NCBI GenBank assembly: GCA_964536415.1 | Contig: CAZHXN010000009.1 | Coordinates: forward strand, 1 to 64,000 | Length of the DNA stretch: 64,000 bases | Reading direction: 5' to 3' | DNA from: Trichothermofontia sp964536415 | GTDB taxonomy: Bacteria; Cyanobacteriota; Cyanobacteriia; B231 | In this document: piece after piece, positions 35,438 through 43,451 of the stretch | How the letters are laid out: every line of letters starts with the position of its first letter | How positions within the stretch are numbered: the stretch's first letter is position 1 | Position numbers and translations under genes: made by a program | The notes under the pieces: generated by a model | The model's database searches: none | What the model was told of the DNA's origin: nothing | The model's input: the letters and a program-made list of their open reading frames with translations, nothing else

Positions 35438-36160
35438 TCAGGATTGGGAGGCTCCCCCGCGTCCCTCCGCCGGTCGGATCGCGGATCGCGGTTGCCCGCC
35501 GCTGAGTTCGGCGGTATGGGAGGGGGGATGCTCGCGCTGGAGCTGGTTACGACCATTGCGGATGACACGCATCATCTCATTAAGTTGCTGTTCGATCGAA
35601 TTCAACACGCGATCAGCATATTCATCGGCCCCCTGCTCCAAATATTCACATTCCATCAGGGTGCGCCGTTGCACCTCACCTAATTCCTGCTGTGCCTGCC
35701 GCCGCATTTGCTCAATTTCCTGGATAGTCTGCTCCCGTGCCGCTTCACACTCCTGCTGCACCTGTTGCCAGATCTGGCGGGCTTCCATTTCCGCTTGCTG
35801 GATAATGCCGAGATCATCCTTAATCTGGGCAGCCCGCTGTTCAGCCGCTTCGATGATCGATCGGGCATACTGCTCCGTTTCCAGCAAAATCTCTTCCCGT
35901 TGCTGGACCACTTCCTGGGCTTCACGAAACGCAGCCGGTAAACTCAGACGCACGAGGTCCAGTTGCTCCAAAAACTGCTCCTCATCAATGAGCGTCCAAC
36001 GAGTGAGGGGAATCCGGGTGCTATCGAGGATGAGTTCCTCCAGGCGATTCAGTTCCCTTTGGATGTCTACATTATTCCCTCCTGCCGCTGAGGTGGGTCT
36101 GCTGGCGTAGCCTGATCCGTTACGATCGGGGTCGGTCCGAGAGGAGTCTTGGCGCAGCAT
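35438..36160 (-). CDS. Coiled-coil protein, DivIVA/Cdv3-like (tentative)
   Basis: The 240-residue product has a short disordered leader (MLRQDSSRTDPDRNGSGYAS), a conserved-looking LNRLEELILDSTRIPLTRWT segment, then a long heptad-rich helix from about residue 75 to 205 (EAQEVVQQREEILLETEQYA, AEQRAAQIKDDLGIIQQAEM), and a Gly/Arg-rich tail. Length, the early conserved motif and the extended coil fit the cyanobacterial DivIVA-like cell-division protein Cdv3, but ATP-synthase-b-like coils look similar. The start at ATG 36160 lies inside coaD, giving a 94-bp overlap in another frame; homologues as I remember them also begin MLRxD, which supports it. A later start would cut the leader only. Confidence 0.6.
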   Translation of the reverse strand: MLRQDSSRTDPDRNGSGYASRPTSAAGGNNVDIQRELNRLEELILDSTRIPLTRWTLIDEEQFLEQLDLVRLSLPAAFREAQEVVQQREEILLETEQYARSIIEAAEQRAAQIKDDLGIIQQAEMEARQIWQQVQQECEAAREQTIQEIEQMRRQAQQELGEVQRRTLMECEYLEQGADEYADRVLNSIEQQLNEMMRVIRNGRNQLQREHPPSHTAELSGGQPRSAIRPAEGRGGASQS

Positions 36161-36630
36161 CGGTGATAAACATCCAGGGCGACGTGTTTAGGAACAAGGT
36201 GATCGATCGAGCCATCAAACCGGGCAACTTCCTTGACAACACTACTGCTCAAAAAGCTGTGTTCTGTCGAAGTGGCCAGGAAGACCGTTTCAACCTGATC
36301 GGCCAACGTTTTGTTGGTGTGAGCCATCTGTAGCTCCAGTTCAAAGTCTGATAATACCCGCAACCCCCGCAAAATGACCTGAGCATTATGGGAACGCACA
36401 TAGTTTACCGTTAGCCCGCCAAAACTATCCACCACCAAATTGGGTAAATGGGCCGTCGCTCGGCGAATTTGATCCATGCGCTCTTGGACTGTAAACATCG
36501 GGGTTTTATTAGGGTTCCGCAGCACCGCCACGATCACTGTCTCAAACAGCTTACAGCCGCGCTCGATAATATCGAGGTGCCCTAGGGTAATGGGATCAAA
36601 GCTGCCGGGATAAACTGCAATCACGGTCAC
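36067..36630 (-). CDS. coaD: Phosphopantetheine adenylyltransferase
   Basis: CoaD joins ATP and 4'-phosphopantetheine to dephospho-CoA, the penultimate step of CoA synthesis. The protein begins MTVIAVYPGSFDPITLGHLD with the TxGH nucleotidyl-transfer motif. Other features are NPNKTPMFTVQERMDQIRRA, ILRGLRVLSDFELELQMAHT and HSFLSSSVVKEVA, the ISSTxVRE equivalent. The family norm is about 160 residues; this one has 187 because of a Pro/Thr-rich C-terminal extension (PLGPTPIVTDQATPADPPQR) that is the out-of-frame shadow of the next gene's leader. The overlap with the coiled-coil gene suggests coupled expression. Confidence 0.95.
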   Translation of the reverse strand: MTVIAVYPGSFDPITLGHLDIIERGCKLFETVIVAVLRNPNKTPMFTVQERMDQIRRATAHLPNLVVDSFGGLTVNYVRSHNAQVILRGLRVLSDFELELQMAHTNKTLADQVETVFLATSTEHSFLSSSVVKEVARFDGSIDHLVPKHVALDVYHRCCAKTPLGPTPIVTDQATPADPPQRQEGIM

Positions 36631-36833
36631 TCCAACGAAACAATTGGGGATTTCTCCCCCACTTCATTCAGCCAGGGGTATTACAGACTCACTAGAAGCC
36701 TATCAGAGTTATACCATTTTGCTCTACTGCCCCTGGGATTAGCCCCAGTAAATTTAAGGAAAGCCCCATGTTGCATTTGGGTGAAACCCCGACATCTCAT
36801 GTCACGGTGAATGCTTGTAGCTGTAGCTGCCGA

Positions 36834-37577
36834 CTACAGTGCCGACGATCGCCGGATCACCGAGGCTAAGTCGGTTTTCCCAATTTCCTGCCACCCCATT
36901 GCCGGTAACACAGCGTTCAGGGAGGTGGGAGGCCGATGCCATTGTACCCAGCTTTGTCTCACTAACCAGAGACCACTACTGCCCACTAAACCGGCAATCC
37001 CCAGGCTAATGACCCCATCAAACCAAACCCAATTCAAGAACATGATGGCGATCGCGGCCATGATCACGCCGATCGAACTGGTCAGGTCTGCCAAACTGTG
37101 CAAAAAAACTCCCCGTAAATTCAGATCCTGCTGACTGCCGGGGTGCAATCGCCACAACCCGATGCCATTAATCAACAGACCCACGATCGCCGTTAGCAAC
37201 ATGGGAAGGCTGATGACGGTTGTGGGGGGATGATAAAGATGTTTACACGCCTCCCACGCCATTAAACCTGCCATTAGCACCAAGCCGATCGCGTTCACGA
37301 TCGCGGCTCCCAACTCCCAGCGGTGAGACAGGGAACGGGCAAAGCGGCGCGTTAACCGGGTCATCCCCGTTGCTCCTAGGGCGATCAGGATGGCGATCGC
37401 ATCGGCCAACAGGTGGCCCGAATCGGATTGGAGGGCCAAGCTATGACTCAATCGCCCGATCACCCACTCCAGGACTGCAAACCCCAGAATTAACCAGAGA
37501 ATTGGCCCCAGCACCTGGACTTTCTGGGTTGGATGCAGACGATGGAGACACGCTGGGGTTGAACACGGATAGAGCAT
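36834..37577 (-). CDS. Cation diffusion facilitator transporter
   Basis: The 247-residue protein has five or six membrane helices, for example ILWLILGFAVLEWVIGRL, LLADAIAILIALGATGM and AAIVNAIGLVLMAGLMAW. Its metal sites resemble those of CDF proteins: the first in SDSGHLLADAIAIL (D and H on helix 2) and the second in LHSLADLTSSIGVI (helix 5). CDF proteins export Zn2+, Co2+ or Fe2+ by proton exchange. The cytoplasmic C-terminal metal-sensing domain is missing; the protein ends soon after the sixth helix, so it belongs to the short type. Substrate is not predictable. It stands apart from its neighbours and the start at 37577 is the first ATG. Confidence 0.8.
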   Translation of the reverse strand: MLYPCSTPACLHRLHPTQKVQVLGPILWLILGFAVLEWVIGRLSHSLALQSDSGHLLADAIAILIALGATGMTRLTRRFARSLSHRWELGAAIVNAIGLVLMAGLMAWEACKHLYHPPTTVISLPMLLTAIVGLLINGIGLWRLHPGSQQDLNLRGVFLHSLADLTSSIGVIMAAIAIMFLNWVWFDGVISLGIAGLVGSSGLWLVRQSWVQWHRPPTSLNAVLPAMGWQEIGKTDLASVIRRSSAL

Positions 37578-37614
37578 GGATGCAGCACACTCAACAACGA
37601 GAAACAGAAAAACC

Positions 37615-38466
37615 TTAAATCGCTTGACGGCGCAAAAAGGGAATGAGTGCCTGACTCACCTTTTCGTGCCAGTCCTCTTGGGGATAATGCCCCACTTGTT
37701 CTAATTTAACGACTTCAGTTTGGGGAACGGCGCTCGCAAACTGTTCCGCCACACTAAAGGGCAACCAGGGATCTTCCATCCCCCAAGCCACCAGCGTGGG
37801 CTGTTCCCAGGTTTGGAAGCCGGTTTCAATTTCCGCCAGCACCGTCGGCAGTTGCAGGTTACGCACCGTGGCCAGCAGTGCCCGTCCCACCGCCGAGGTT
37901 TTTAAATAGGGCCGCCGATACACAGCCAACGCCTCATCCGGAACGCGATAGAAACCGCCCCCTTCCAGGGTGCGATCGATCATCAGTGGGTCCTGGGTAA
38001 GCATATCACCAATCAACGGCAGTCCCAGTTGTTTTAGTTTCCAGGGCAGGCGGACTGCCGGTGTCAGCGGTGCGTTAAAAATGGCAAGGCGTTCAATGCG
38101 ATCGCGGTGCCGCAGGGCATATTGCAACCCCACTGATCCCAGAAATCCCTGCACGACCAGCGCGAAGTGCTTTAGCTCTAGGGCATCAATAAAGTCTGCT
38201 AATGCTTTAAGATAGGCTTCCGGAGTATAGCCGCCAAAGTCGCGGGGTTCAGGCTTACTGGAAAACCCAGAGCCAATCCAGTCCGGCGCGATCGCCCGTA
38301 ACCCCTGTTCCGCTAAGACCGGTAAGACCTCCCGCCAGCTATAGCTTTGGGAAGGAATGCCATGCAACAGGAGCACAGGGGGTAACCCCCGTTCCTGCAC
38401 CGGGAAACCCTCCCGATAGAACCACTGTAAGCCCCCCACCTCAATCTGCTGCTCTGTTACCTTCAT
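37615..38466 (-). CDS. Alpha/beta hydrolase (haloalkane dehalogenase/epoxide hydrolase-like)
   Basis: The 283-residue protein (ATG 38466; a GTG lies two codons upstream) is an alpha/beta-hydrolase. HGIPSQSYSWREVLPVLAEQ supplies the oxyanion HG motif, APDWIGSGFSSKPEPRDFGG follows, and the nucleophile region is ALVVQGFLGSVGLQYALRH. There the usual Ser/Asp nucleophile elbow (GxSxG or GxDxG) reads VQGFLG, so the nucleophile position is Gly-Phe, not canonical. The final His is in VGHYPQEDW. The protein may therefore be non-catalytic or use another residue. The start lies inside a 19-bp tandem duplication. Confidence 0.8.
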   Translation of the reverse strand: MKVTEQQIEVGGLQWFYREGFPVQERGLPPVLLLHGIPSQSYSWREVLPVLAEQGLRAIAPDWIGSGFSSKPEPRDFGGYTPEAYLKALADFIDALELKHFALVVQGFLGSVGLQYALRHRDRIERLAIFNAPLTPAVRLPWKLKQLGLPLIGDMLTQDPLMIDRTLEGGGFYRVPDEALAVYRRPYLKTSAVGRALLATVRNLQLPTVLAEIETGFQTWEQPTLVAWGMEDPWLPFSVAEQFASAVPQTEVVKLEQVGHYPQEDWHEKVSQALIPFLRRQAI

Positions 38467-38495
38467 GCCCACAATGTACCTTCATGCCCACAATG
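38458..38495. repeat. 19-bp perfect tandem duplication over a start codon
   Basis: TACCTTCATGCCCACAATG is repeated at 38458-38476 and 38477-38495. On the minus strand each copy contains ATGAAGG, so the hydrolase start codon is duplicated. The upstream copy is out of frame because 19 is not a multiple of three. Confidence 0.97.
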
Positions 38496-38691
38496 AACCC
38501 TTACCCTCCATCCAAGCAAAATGCCTCCCCCCAGTATGCCAGGATTTGGCAGGCCAGAATGGCAACGGTCACAATGCTGATGGGTGGATTGATTGGTAAA
38601 TTGTAGGGGCGGGTTACACCAGCCGTTGTCTGGGGAACGCAGTGGCTCGATCAACCCGCCCAAGGCGAACGGTTGGTTCCAGGAGAGACGG

Positions 38692-39852
38692 GTGACAACG
38701 ACGAAATCCTATGCCCTCATTCACGAATGGCTAACTCCCAAGGCCACGGGCGGGTCTGAACTGGTCGTGCAGGCCATCCTGGAGCAGATAGACGCCGATC
38801 TCTACGCCCTCATTGATTTTGAGTCCACCAATCCCGATAGCTATCTTTACCAGCGGACGATCGGAACCACGTTTCTGCAACACTTTCCCCAAGCCCGCAA
38901 TGGGGTACAGAAATATTTACCCCTATTACCCCTGGCGATCGAACAACTGGATTTGCGCCAGTACGACGTGCTGCTGTCCTCTTCCCATGCCGTTGCCAAA
39001 GGCGTCTTAACCGCGCCGCACCAACTCCACGTGTGCTACTGCCATACCCCCATGCGCTACGCCTGGGATCTCACCTTTGACTATCTCCAGGGCAGTCGGG
39101 CCGGTCGCGGGCCAACGGGCTGGCTCACGCGCTATCTCTTACACCATCTGCGTCAATGGGATGTCATTGCTGCCAACCGGGTGGATTATTTCATTGCCAA
39201 CTCCCACCATACCGCCCGTCGTATCTGGCGCTGTTACCGTCGGCCTGCTGAAGTGATCTATCCCCCGGTGAATCTCGATCGCTTTCAACTCCAACCGCAG
39301 AAACAGGATTTTTACCTCACCGTTTCCCGTCTGGTACCCTACAAGCGCGTCGATATCATCGTCGAAGCCTTTAATCAGATCGATCGCCCCCTGATCATCA
39401 TCGGTGACGGCCCGGATCTCCCCCGCCTGCGGCAGATGGCGCGTCCCCACATTCAATTTCTCGGTGCCCAACCGAACGCGATCGTCGAGCAGCACATGGC
39501 CCAGGCCAAAGCCTTTGTCTACGCTGCCTGTGAAGATTTTGGCATTGCCCCCGTTGAAGCCCAAGCCTGTGGGACCCCCGTCATTGGGTATGCCAGGGGT
39601 GGGGTGGGAGAAACCGTGCGGGATCTCCGCCAGGAGCCAGGGATGGGAACAGGTATCCTCTTTACCCCCCAAACGGCTGCCGCCCTCGTCACTGCCATCG
39701 AGGCATTTGAGCAATACCAGCCCAAATTCAGTCCAGAAGCCATCCGCAGACAAGCAGAGCGCTTTAGCCCCGCTGTCTTTGCCCAACACTACCGCCGCTT
39801 TTTGGAGCACTGTATCACCGAATTTGACCATCAGGCAGTGATGAGACCCTAG
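38692..39852 (+). CDS. GT4-family glycosyltransferase
   Basis: GTG 38692 has AGGAGAG 5 bases upstream and opens MTTTKSYALIHEWLTPKATG. The 386-residue protein has an N-terminal Rossmann domain (YDVLLSSSHAVAKGVLTAPH, YCHTPMRYAWDLTFDYLQ) and a C-terminal donor domain with VSRLVPYKRVDIIVEAFNQI and EDFGIAPVEAQACGTPVIGY, the EX7E region of GT-B enzymes. The WbaZ-like N-terminal part suggests a mannosyl- or rhamnosyltransferase of polysaccharide assembly, which the following gmd and fcl genes support. It is the first gene of the surface-polysaccharide region. An upstream in-frame ATG at 38593 is less plausible. Confidence 0.88.
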   Translation: MTTTKSYALIHEWLTPKATGGSELVVQAILEQIDADLYALIDFESTNPDSYLYQRTIGTTFLQHFPQARNGVQKYLPLLPLAIEQLDLRQYDVLLSSSHAVAKGVLTAPHQLHVCYCHTPMRYAWDLTFDYLQGSRAGRGPTGWLTRYLLHHLRQWDVIAANRVDYFIANSHHTARRIWRCYRRPAEVIYPPVNLDRFQLQPQKQDFYLTVSRLVPYKRVDIIVEAFNQIDRPLIIIGDGPDLPRLRQMARPHIQFLGAQPNAIVEQHMAQAKAFVYAACEDFGIAPVEAQACGTPVIGYARGGVGETVRDLRQEPGMGTGILFTPQTAAALVTAIEAFEQYQPKFSPEAIRRQAERFSPAVFAQHYRRFLEHCITEFDHQAVMRP

Positions 39853-40083
39853 CCATGACACAGGGCATCGCAACGGTACCCTGAACCTAGTATCGGGATA
39901 GCTGGCGTGTTGCGGCGTGCCCCGGCAAATCGTGTTCTACGCCACAGTTCTGGGTGCGATCGCGACAATTTTTACCCCAGATTCGAGTCTTAATGCTTAA
40001 TTTTACGACTTAGCACACCGGATCAGGGGGATCTGGCTTTATGATGATGACTGTGTGTGGTGTGGATTGTTGTAAGGAGTAAA

Positions 40084-40812
40084 ATGACTGCCGAAAGCCA
40101 ACTCCTCTCCGGCAAGTTAGTGCGTACGCTAGTCAAGCGGGGGTTCCAGCCTCTCGCTGTCCGAGGTAGACGTAGAGGACTATCTCGGAGCCTGGACAGG
40201 GAGTTTTCCAAACGAGCGTTCGATATTGTCTTTTCGCTAGCGGTCCTGATTCTCTTCTCTCCCCTCTACCTGTTGCTCGCGCTGCTGATTGCGCTGAGTT
40301 CACCAGGACCGATTTTCTACGTCCAAACCCGAATTGGACAAAATCACCGTCCCTTTGGCTGCCTCAAATTCCGCACGATGGTCGAGAATGCGGACGAGGT
40401 TTTGTTGGAGATGTTGGAAACCTCCCCCAATGTCAGGCAGGAATTTGAAGATAATTTCAAGCTGAAACATGACCCCCGGATCACCTGGATCGGTCGTTTT
40501 TTGCGTCTGACTAGCCTGGATGAATTTCCCCAGTTCTGGAATGTCCTGATGGGCGATATGAGTGTGGTCGGCCCCCGGCCCCTTGTCCCAGAGGAACTGT
40601 ACAAGTACGAGCACCATATCCATAAGGTATTGACCATCAAACCGGGGATTACGGGCTTGTGGCAGGTATCCGGGCGCAACGACATTCCCTATCCGCGTCG
40701 GGTACAAATTGATACCTACTATGTCGATTGTCACAATCTCTGGACCGATTTCTGGATTGTACTCAAGACGATCGGGGTTGTGGTATTCCCGAAAAATAAC
40801 GGAGCCTACTGA
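40084..40812 (+). CDS. Polyprenyl-phosphate sugar-phosphate transferase (priming enzyme)
   Basis: These enzymes start polysaccharide repeat synthesis by moving a sugar phosphate from a UDP-sugar to undecaprenyl phosphate. The 242-residue protein (ATG 40084, AAGGAG upstream) has one membrane helix (IVFSLAVLILFSPLYLLLAL) and the catalytic bacterial sugar transferase domain: PGPIFYVQTRIGQNHRPFGC, KFRTM, RFLRLTSLDEFPQFWNVLMG, DMSVVGPRP and KPGITGLWQVSGR. It lacks the N-terminal membrane bundle of larger WbaP-type proteins, so it belongs to the short (PglC/WcaJ-tail-like) form. It heads the sugar-nucleotide part of the cluster. Confidence 0.93.
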   Translation: MTAESQLLSGKLVRTLVKRGFQPLAVRGRRRGLSRSLDREFSKRAFDIVFSLAVLILFSPLYLLLALLIALSSPGPIFYVQTRIGQNHRPFGCLKFRTMVENADEVLLEMLETSPNVRQEFEDNFKLKHDPRITWIGRFLRLTSLDEFPQFWNVLMGDMSVVGPRPLVPEELYKYEHHIHKVLTIKPGITGLWQVSGRNDIPYPRRVQIDTYYVDCHNLWTDFWIVLKTIGVVVFPKNNGAY

Positions 40813-41211
40813 CTGGGGGCGTGGCTGCGATCGCGATCGCAGCCCGATACCACCCAAGCCCAACCGCTAATGACCCACCAATCCTTGTGAAAGGCGGCAT
40901 ACCTAAGCCGTGTGACTCTGCTCGGTGGGAAGTTCGTAGGGCTATGTTGTTGTTGGGTTACGTTCGTGCGTCGCTGGGGTTAATCGAGGTGACGATCGTG
41001 CTGTCTTGGGGTATCCCTGAAAAGCAGGATATATCCGTCTGTGCAATAATCTGCGCAGCCGTTGATGGGCGGTGATCGGGAACCCGATGCTGGTGTTGAC
41101 ACCAGTTATTGATGACGTGGGCACCCTAATCACAGTATCTTCCGTATACCTCCGGAGCAATTTGAAGGCATACGGAAGACCATAGTCACACAACGGAATC
41201 AGTAGGCAATT
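40813..41211. other. Structured 399-bp intergenic region upstream of gmd
   Basis: No protein gene is seen. Three palindromes are present: a 22-bp perfect one at 40823-40844 made of overlapping HIP1 (GCGATCGC) units, a CTGGTGTTGACACCAG site at 41090-41105, and a 10-bp perfect hairpin TCTTCCGTAT/ATACGGAAGA at 41138-41179, ending 33 bp before the gmd start. The last two could be regulatory. The first may be a genomic repeat hot spot. Confidence 0.55.
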
Positions 41212-42291
41212 ATGGCAGATGACAAACGCGCCCTGCTCACAGGCGTTACTGGGCAGGATGGCTCCTACCTCAGCGAATTACTGCTGGAGAAGGGGTATGA
41301 GGTGCATGGCATTATGCGCCGGACTTCGACTTTTAACACTGATCGGGTCGATCACCTCTACATTGATCCCCATCGCGAAGAAGCGCGATTCTTCCTGCAT
41401 TATGGCGATCTGACCGATGGCACGACCTTGCGGCGGCTCCTGGAGCAAATCCAACCGACAGAAATCTATAATTTGGGTGCCCAATCCCACGTGCGGGTGA
41501 GCTTCGATGCTCCAGAATATACCGTCGATACAGTCGGCATGGGGACTCTACGGTTACTGGAGGCGATCCGCGACTACCAGCAGCGCACGGGGATTCAGGT
41601 CCGCTTTTACCAGGCGGGGTCTTCAGAGATGTTTGGCCTAGTGCAGGAAATTCCCCAAAAGGAAACGACCCCCTTTTATCCTCGCAGTCCCTACGCCTGC
41701 GCCAAGGTGTACGCCCACTGGCAAACGATCAACTACCGGGAAGCCTACGGGTTATTTGCCTGTAATGGCATTCTGTTCAATCATGAAGGACCTCGCCGAG
41801 GGGAAACCTTTGTCACACGCAAGATCACGCGGGCGATCGCCCGCATTATTAACGGCACCCAGCACAAACTGTACCTGGGGAATCTGAATGCCAAGCGCGA
41901 CTGGGGTTATGCCAAGGACTATGTCCGGGCGATGTGGCTAATGTTGCAGCAGGACGCCCCCGATGATTATGTGATTGCCACGGGCGAAACCCATTCGGTG
42001 CGGGAGTTTCTGGATCTAGCTTTTGGGTATGTCAACCTCAACTGGCCAGATTTTGTCGAGTTTGACGAACGCTATCTGCGACCAACGGAGGTGGAACTGC
42101 TGATTGGCGATGCGACCAAGGCCCGCAAGAAGTTGGGCTGGCAGCCCTCCGTCACCTTTCCGGAGTTAGTTTGCCTGATGGTGGATGCCGATTTAGTGGC
42201 CTTGGGATTACCAACCCCTAACGGCGATCGCCGACCATCTGAGATCGATCAGGCATTTATTCGGCACGATTCCAGTCATCTGGTGCCTTAA
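41212..42291 (+). CDS. gmd: GDP-mannose 4,6-dehydratase
   Basis: Gmd makes GDP-4-keto-6-deoxymannose, the first step to GDP-L-fucose. The 359-residue protein begins with the NADP loop ALLTGVTGQDGSYLSELLLE. The active site Thr/Glu and Tyr/Lys are in GSSEMFGL and PRSPYACAKVYAHW. The region RRTSTFNTDRVDHLYIDPH is characteristic of Gmd and distinguishes it from other sugar dehydratases. The C-terminus (EFDERYLRPTEVELLIGDAT, KLGWQPSVTFPELV) is normal. The fcl gene follows after 91 bp, so the two are very likely an operon. Confidence 0.97.
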   Translation: MADDKRALLTGVTGQDGSYLSELLLEKGYEVHGIMRRTSTFNTDRVDHLYIDPHREEARFFLHYGDLTDGTTLRRLLEQIQPTEIYNLGAQSHVRVSFDAPEYTVDTVGMGTLRLLEAIRDYQQRTGIQVRFYQAGSSEMFGLVQEIPQKETTPFYPRSPYACAKVYAHWQTINYREAYGLFACNGILFNHEGPRRGETFVTRKITRAIARIINGTQHKLYLGNLNAKRDWGYAKDYVRAMWLMLQQDAPDDYVIATGETHSVREFLDLAFGYVNLNWPDFVEFDERYLRPTEVELLIGDATKARKKLGWQPSVTFPELVCLMVDADLVALGLPTPNGDRRPSEIDQAFIRHDSSHLVP

Positions 42292-42382
42292 CGGTAAGGA
42301 GAGAAAAGTCAAGGAAACAGCAAACAATCTAAAATTTAACAGATACTTCAGGCGGGAGAAATCAGGAGCAAGGAGCACGAAC

Positions 42383-43324
42383 ATGCAGCCCCTGGACTTA
42401 AGGGATAAAAACATTCTGGTTACCGGGGGAGCAGGCTTCCTGGGGAAACGGGTGGTAGCCCAATTGGTGGCGGCGGGAGCCAACCCAGCGGCTATTAAGG
42501 TCCCGCGATCGCGGGACTGTGATCTTCGCCAACTGGTCCATTGCCGGGAGGCGGTTCAGGGGCAGGATATTATCATCCACCTGGCAGCCCATGTGGGGGG
42601 GATTGGTCTCAATCAGGCGAAACCCGCCGAGTTGTTCTATGACAACCTGATGATGGGTGCCCAATTGATCCACAGTGCCTATGAAGCCGGAGTCCAAAAA
42701 TTTGTGTGTGTTGGGACAATTTGCGCCTATCCCAAGTTCACACCGATTCCGTTCCACGAGGATGATCTGTGGAATGGCTACCCGGAGGAGACGAACGCCC
42801 CCTATGGCATTGCCAAAAAAGCATTACTGGTGCAACTGCAAGCCTATCGTCAGCAGTATGGTTTCAACGGGATTTATCTCTTACCCGTGAACCTTTACGG
42901 TCCAGAGGATAATTTCAATCCCAATAGCTCCCATGTGATTCCCGCCTTGATTCGCAAAGTCCATGAGGCCCAGCAACGGGGCGATCGCCAGATCCTGGTC
43001 TGGGGGGATGGCAGCCCGACACGGGAATTCCTCTACGCTGATGATGCCGCCCGTGGCATTGTCAGGGGCACCCAGTTGTATGACGCCCCTGAACCGGTGA
43101 ACCTGGGCACGGGACAAGAAATTTCTATCCGGGATTTGATTGCCCTGATCTGTGAGTTAATGGCTTATGACGGTGAGATCGTTTGGCAAACCGATAAACC
43201 CAACGGCCAACCTCGACGCTGCCTCGCCACCGATCGTGCTAAAACTGAATTTGGCTTTGTGGCCCAAATGCCCTTCCGTCAGGGGTTAGAAAATACGATC
43301 GCTTGGTACCGTCAACAGGCTTAA
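42383..43324 (+). CDS. fcl: GDP-L-fucose synthase
   Basis: This bifunctional epimerase-reductase turns GDP-4-keto-6-deoxymannose into GDP-L-fucose. The 313-residue protein starts ...NILVTGGAGFLGKRVVAQL. The catalytic Tyr/Lys lie in NAPYGIAKKALLVQL, preceded by CVGTICAYPKFTPIPFHEDD with the active-site Cys. VYGPEDNF-like LYGPEDNFNPNSSHVIPALI follows, then SPTREFLYADDAARGI. It sits downstream of gmd, so the cell can make fucose for the surface polysaccharide encoded around it. Confidence 0.96.
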   Translation: MQPLDLRDKNILVTGGAGFLGKRVVAQLVAAGANPAAIKVPRSRDCDLRQLVHCREAVQGQDIIIHLAAHVGGIGLNQAKPAELFYDNLMMGAQLIHSAYEAGVQKFVCVGTICAYPKFTPIPFHEDDLWNGYPEETNAPYGIAKKALLVQLQAYRQQYGFNGIYLLPVNLYGPEDNFNPNSSHVIPALIRKVHEAQQRGDRQILVWGDGSPTREFLYADDAARGIVRGTQLYDAPEPVNLGTGQEISIRDLIALICELMAYDGEIVWQTDKPNGQPRRCLATDRAKTEFGFVAQMPFRQGLENTIAWYRQQA

Positions 43325-43451
43325 CGTCACCCACGTGCGCCACGAGGGGATGGCAGCATCCCCTGCTGGAATTGCGGGTTTGGGTAGCTGGCCGACACCA
43401 GACGGGTAAATCGGGGCGTTATAGTGTTAAGGATCATCGTCTGCTGTCCCC

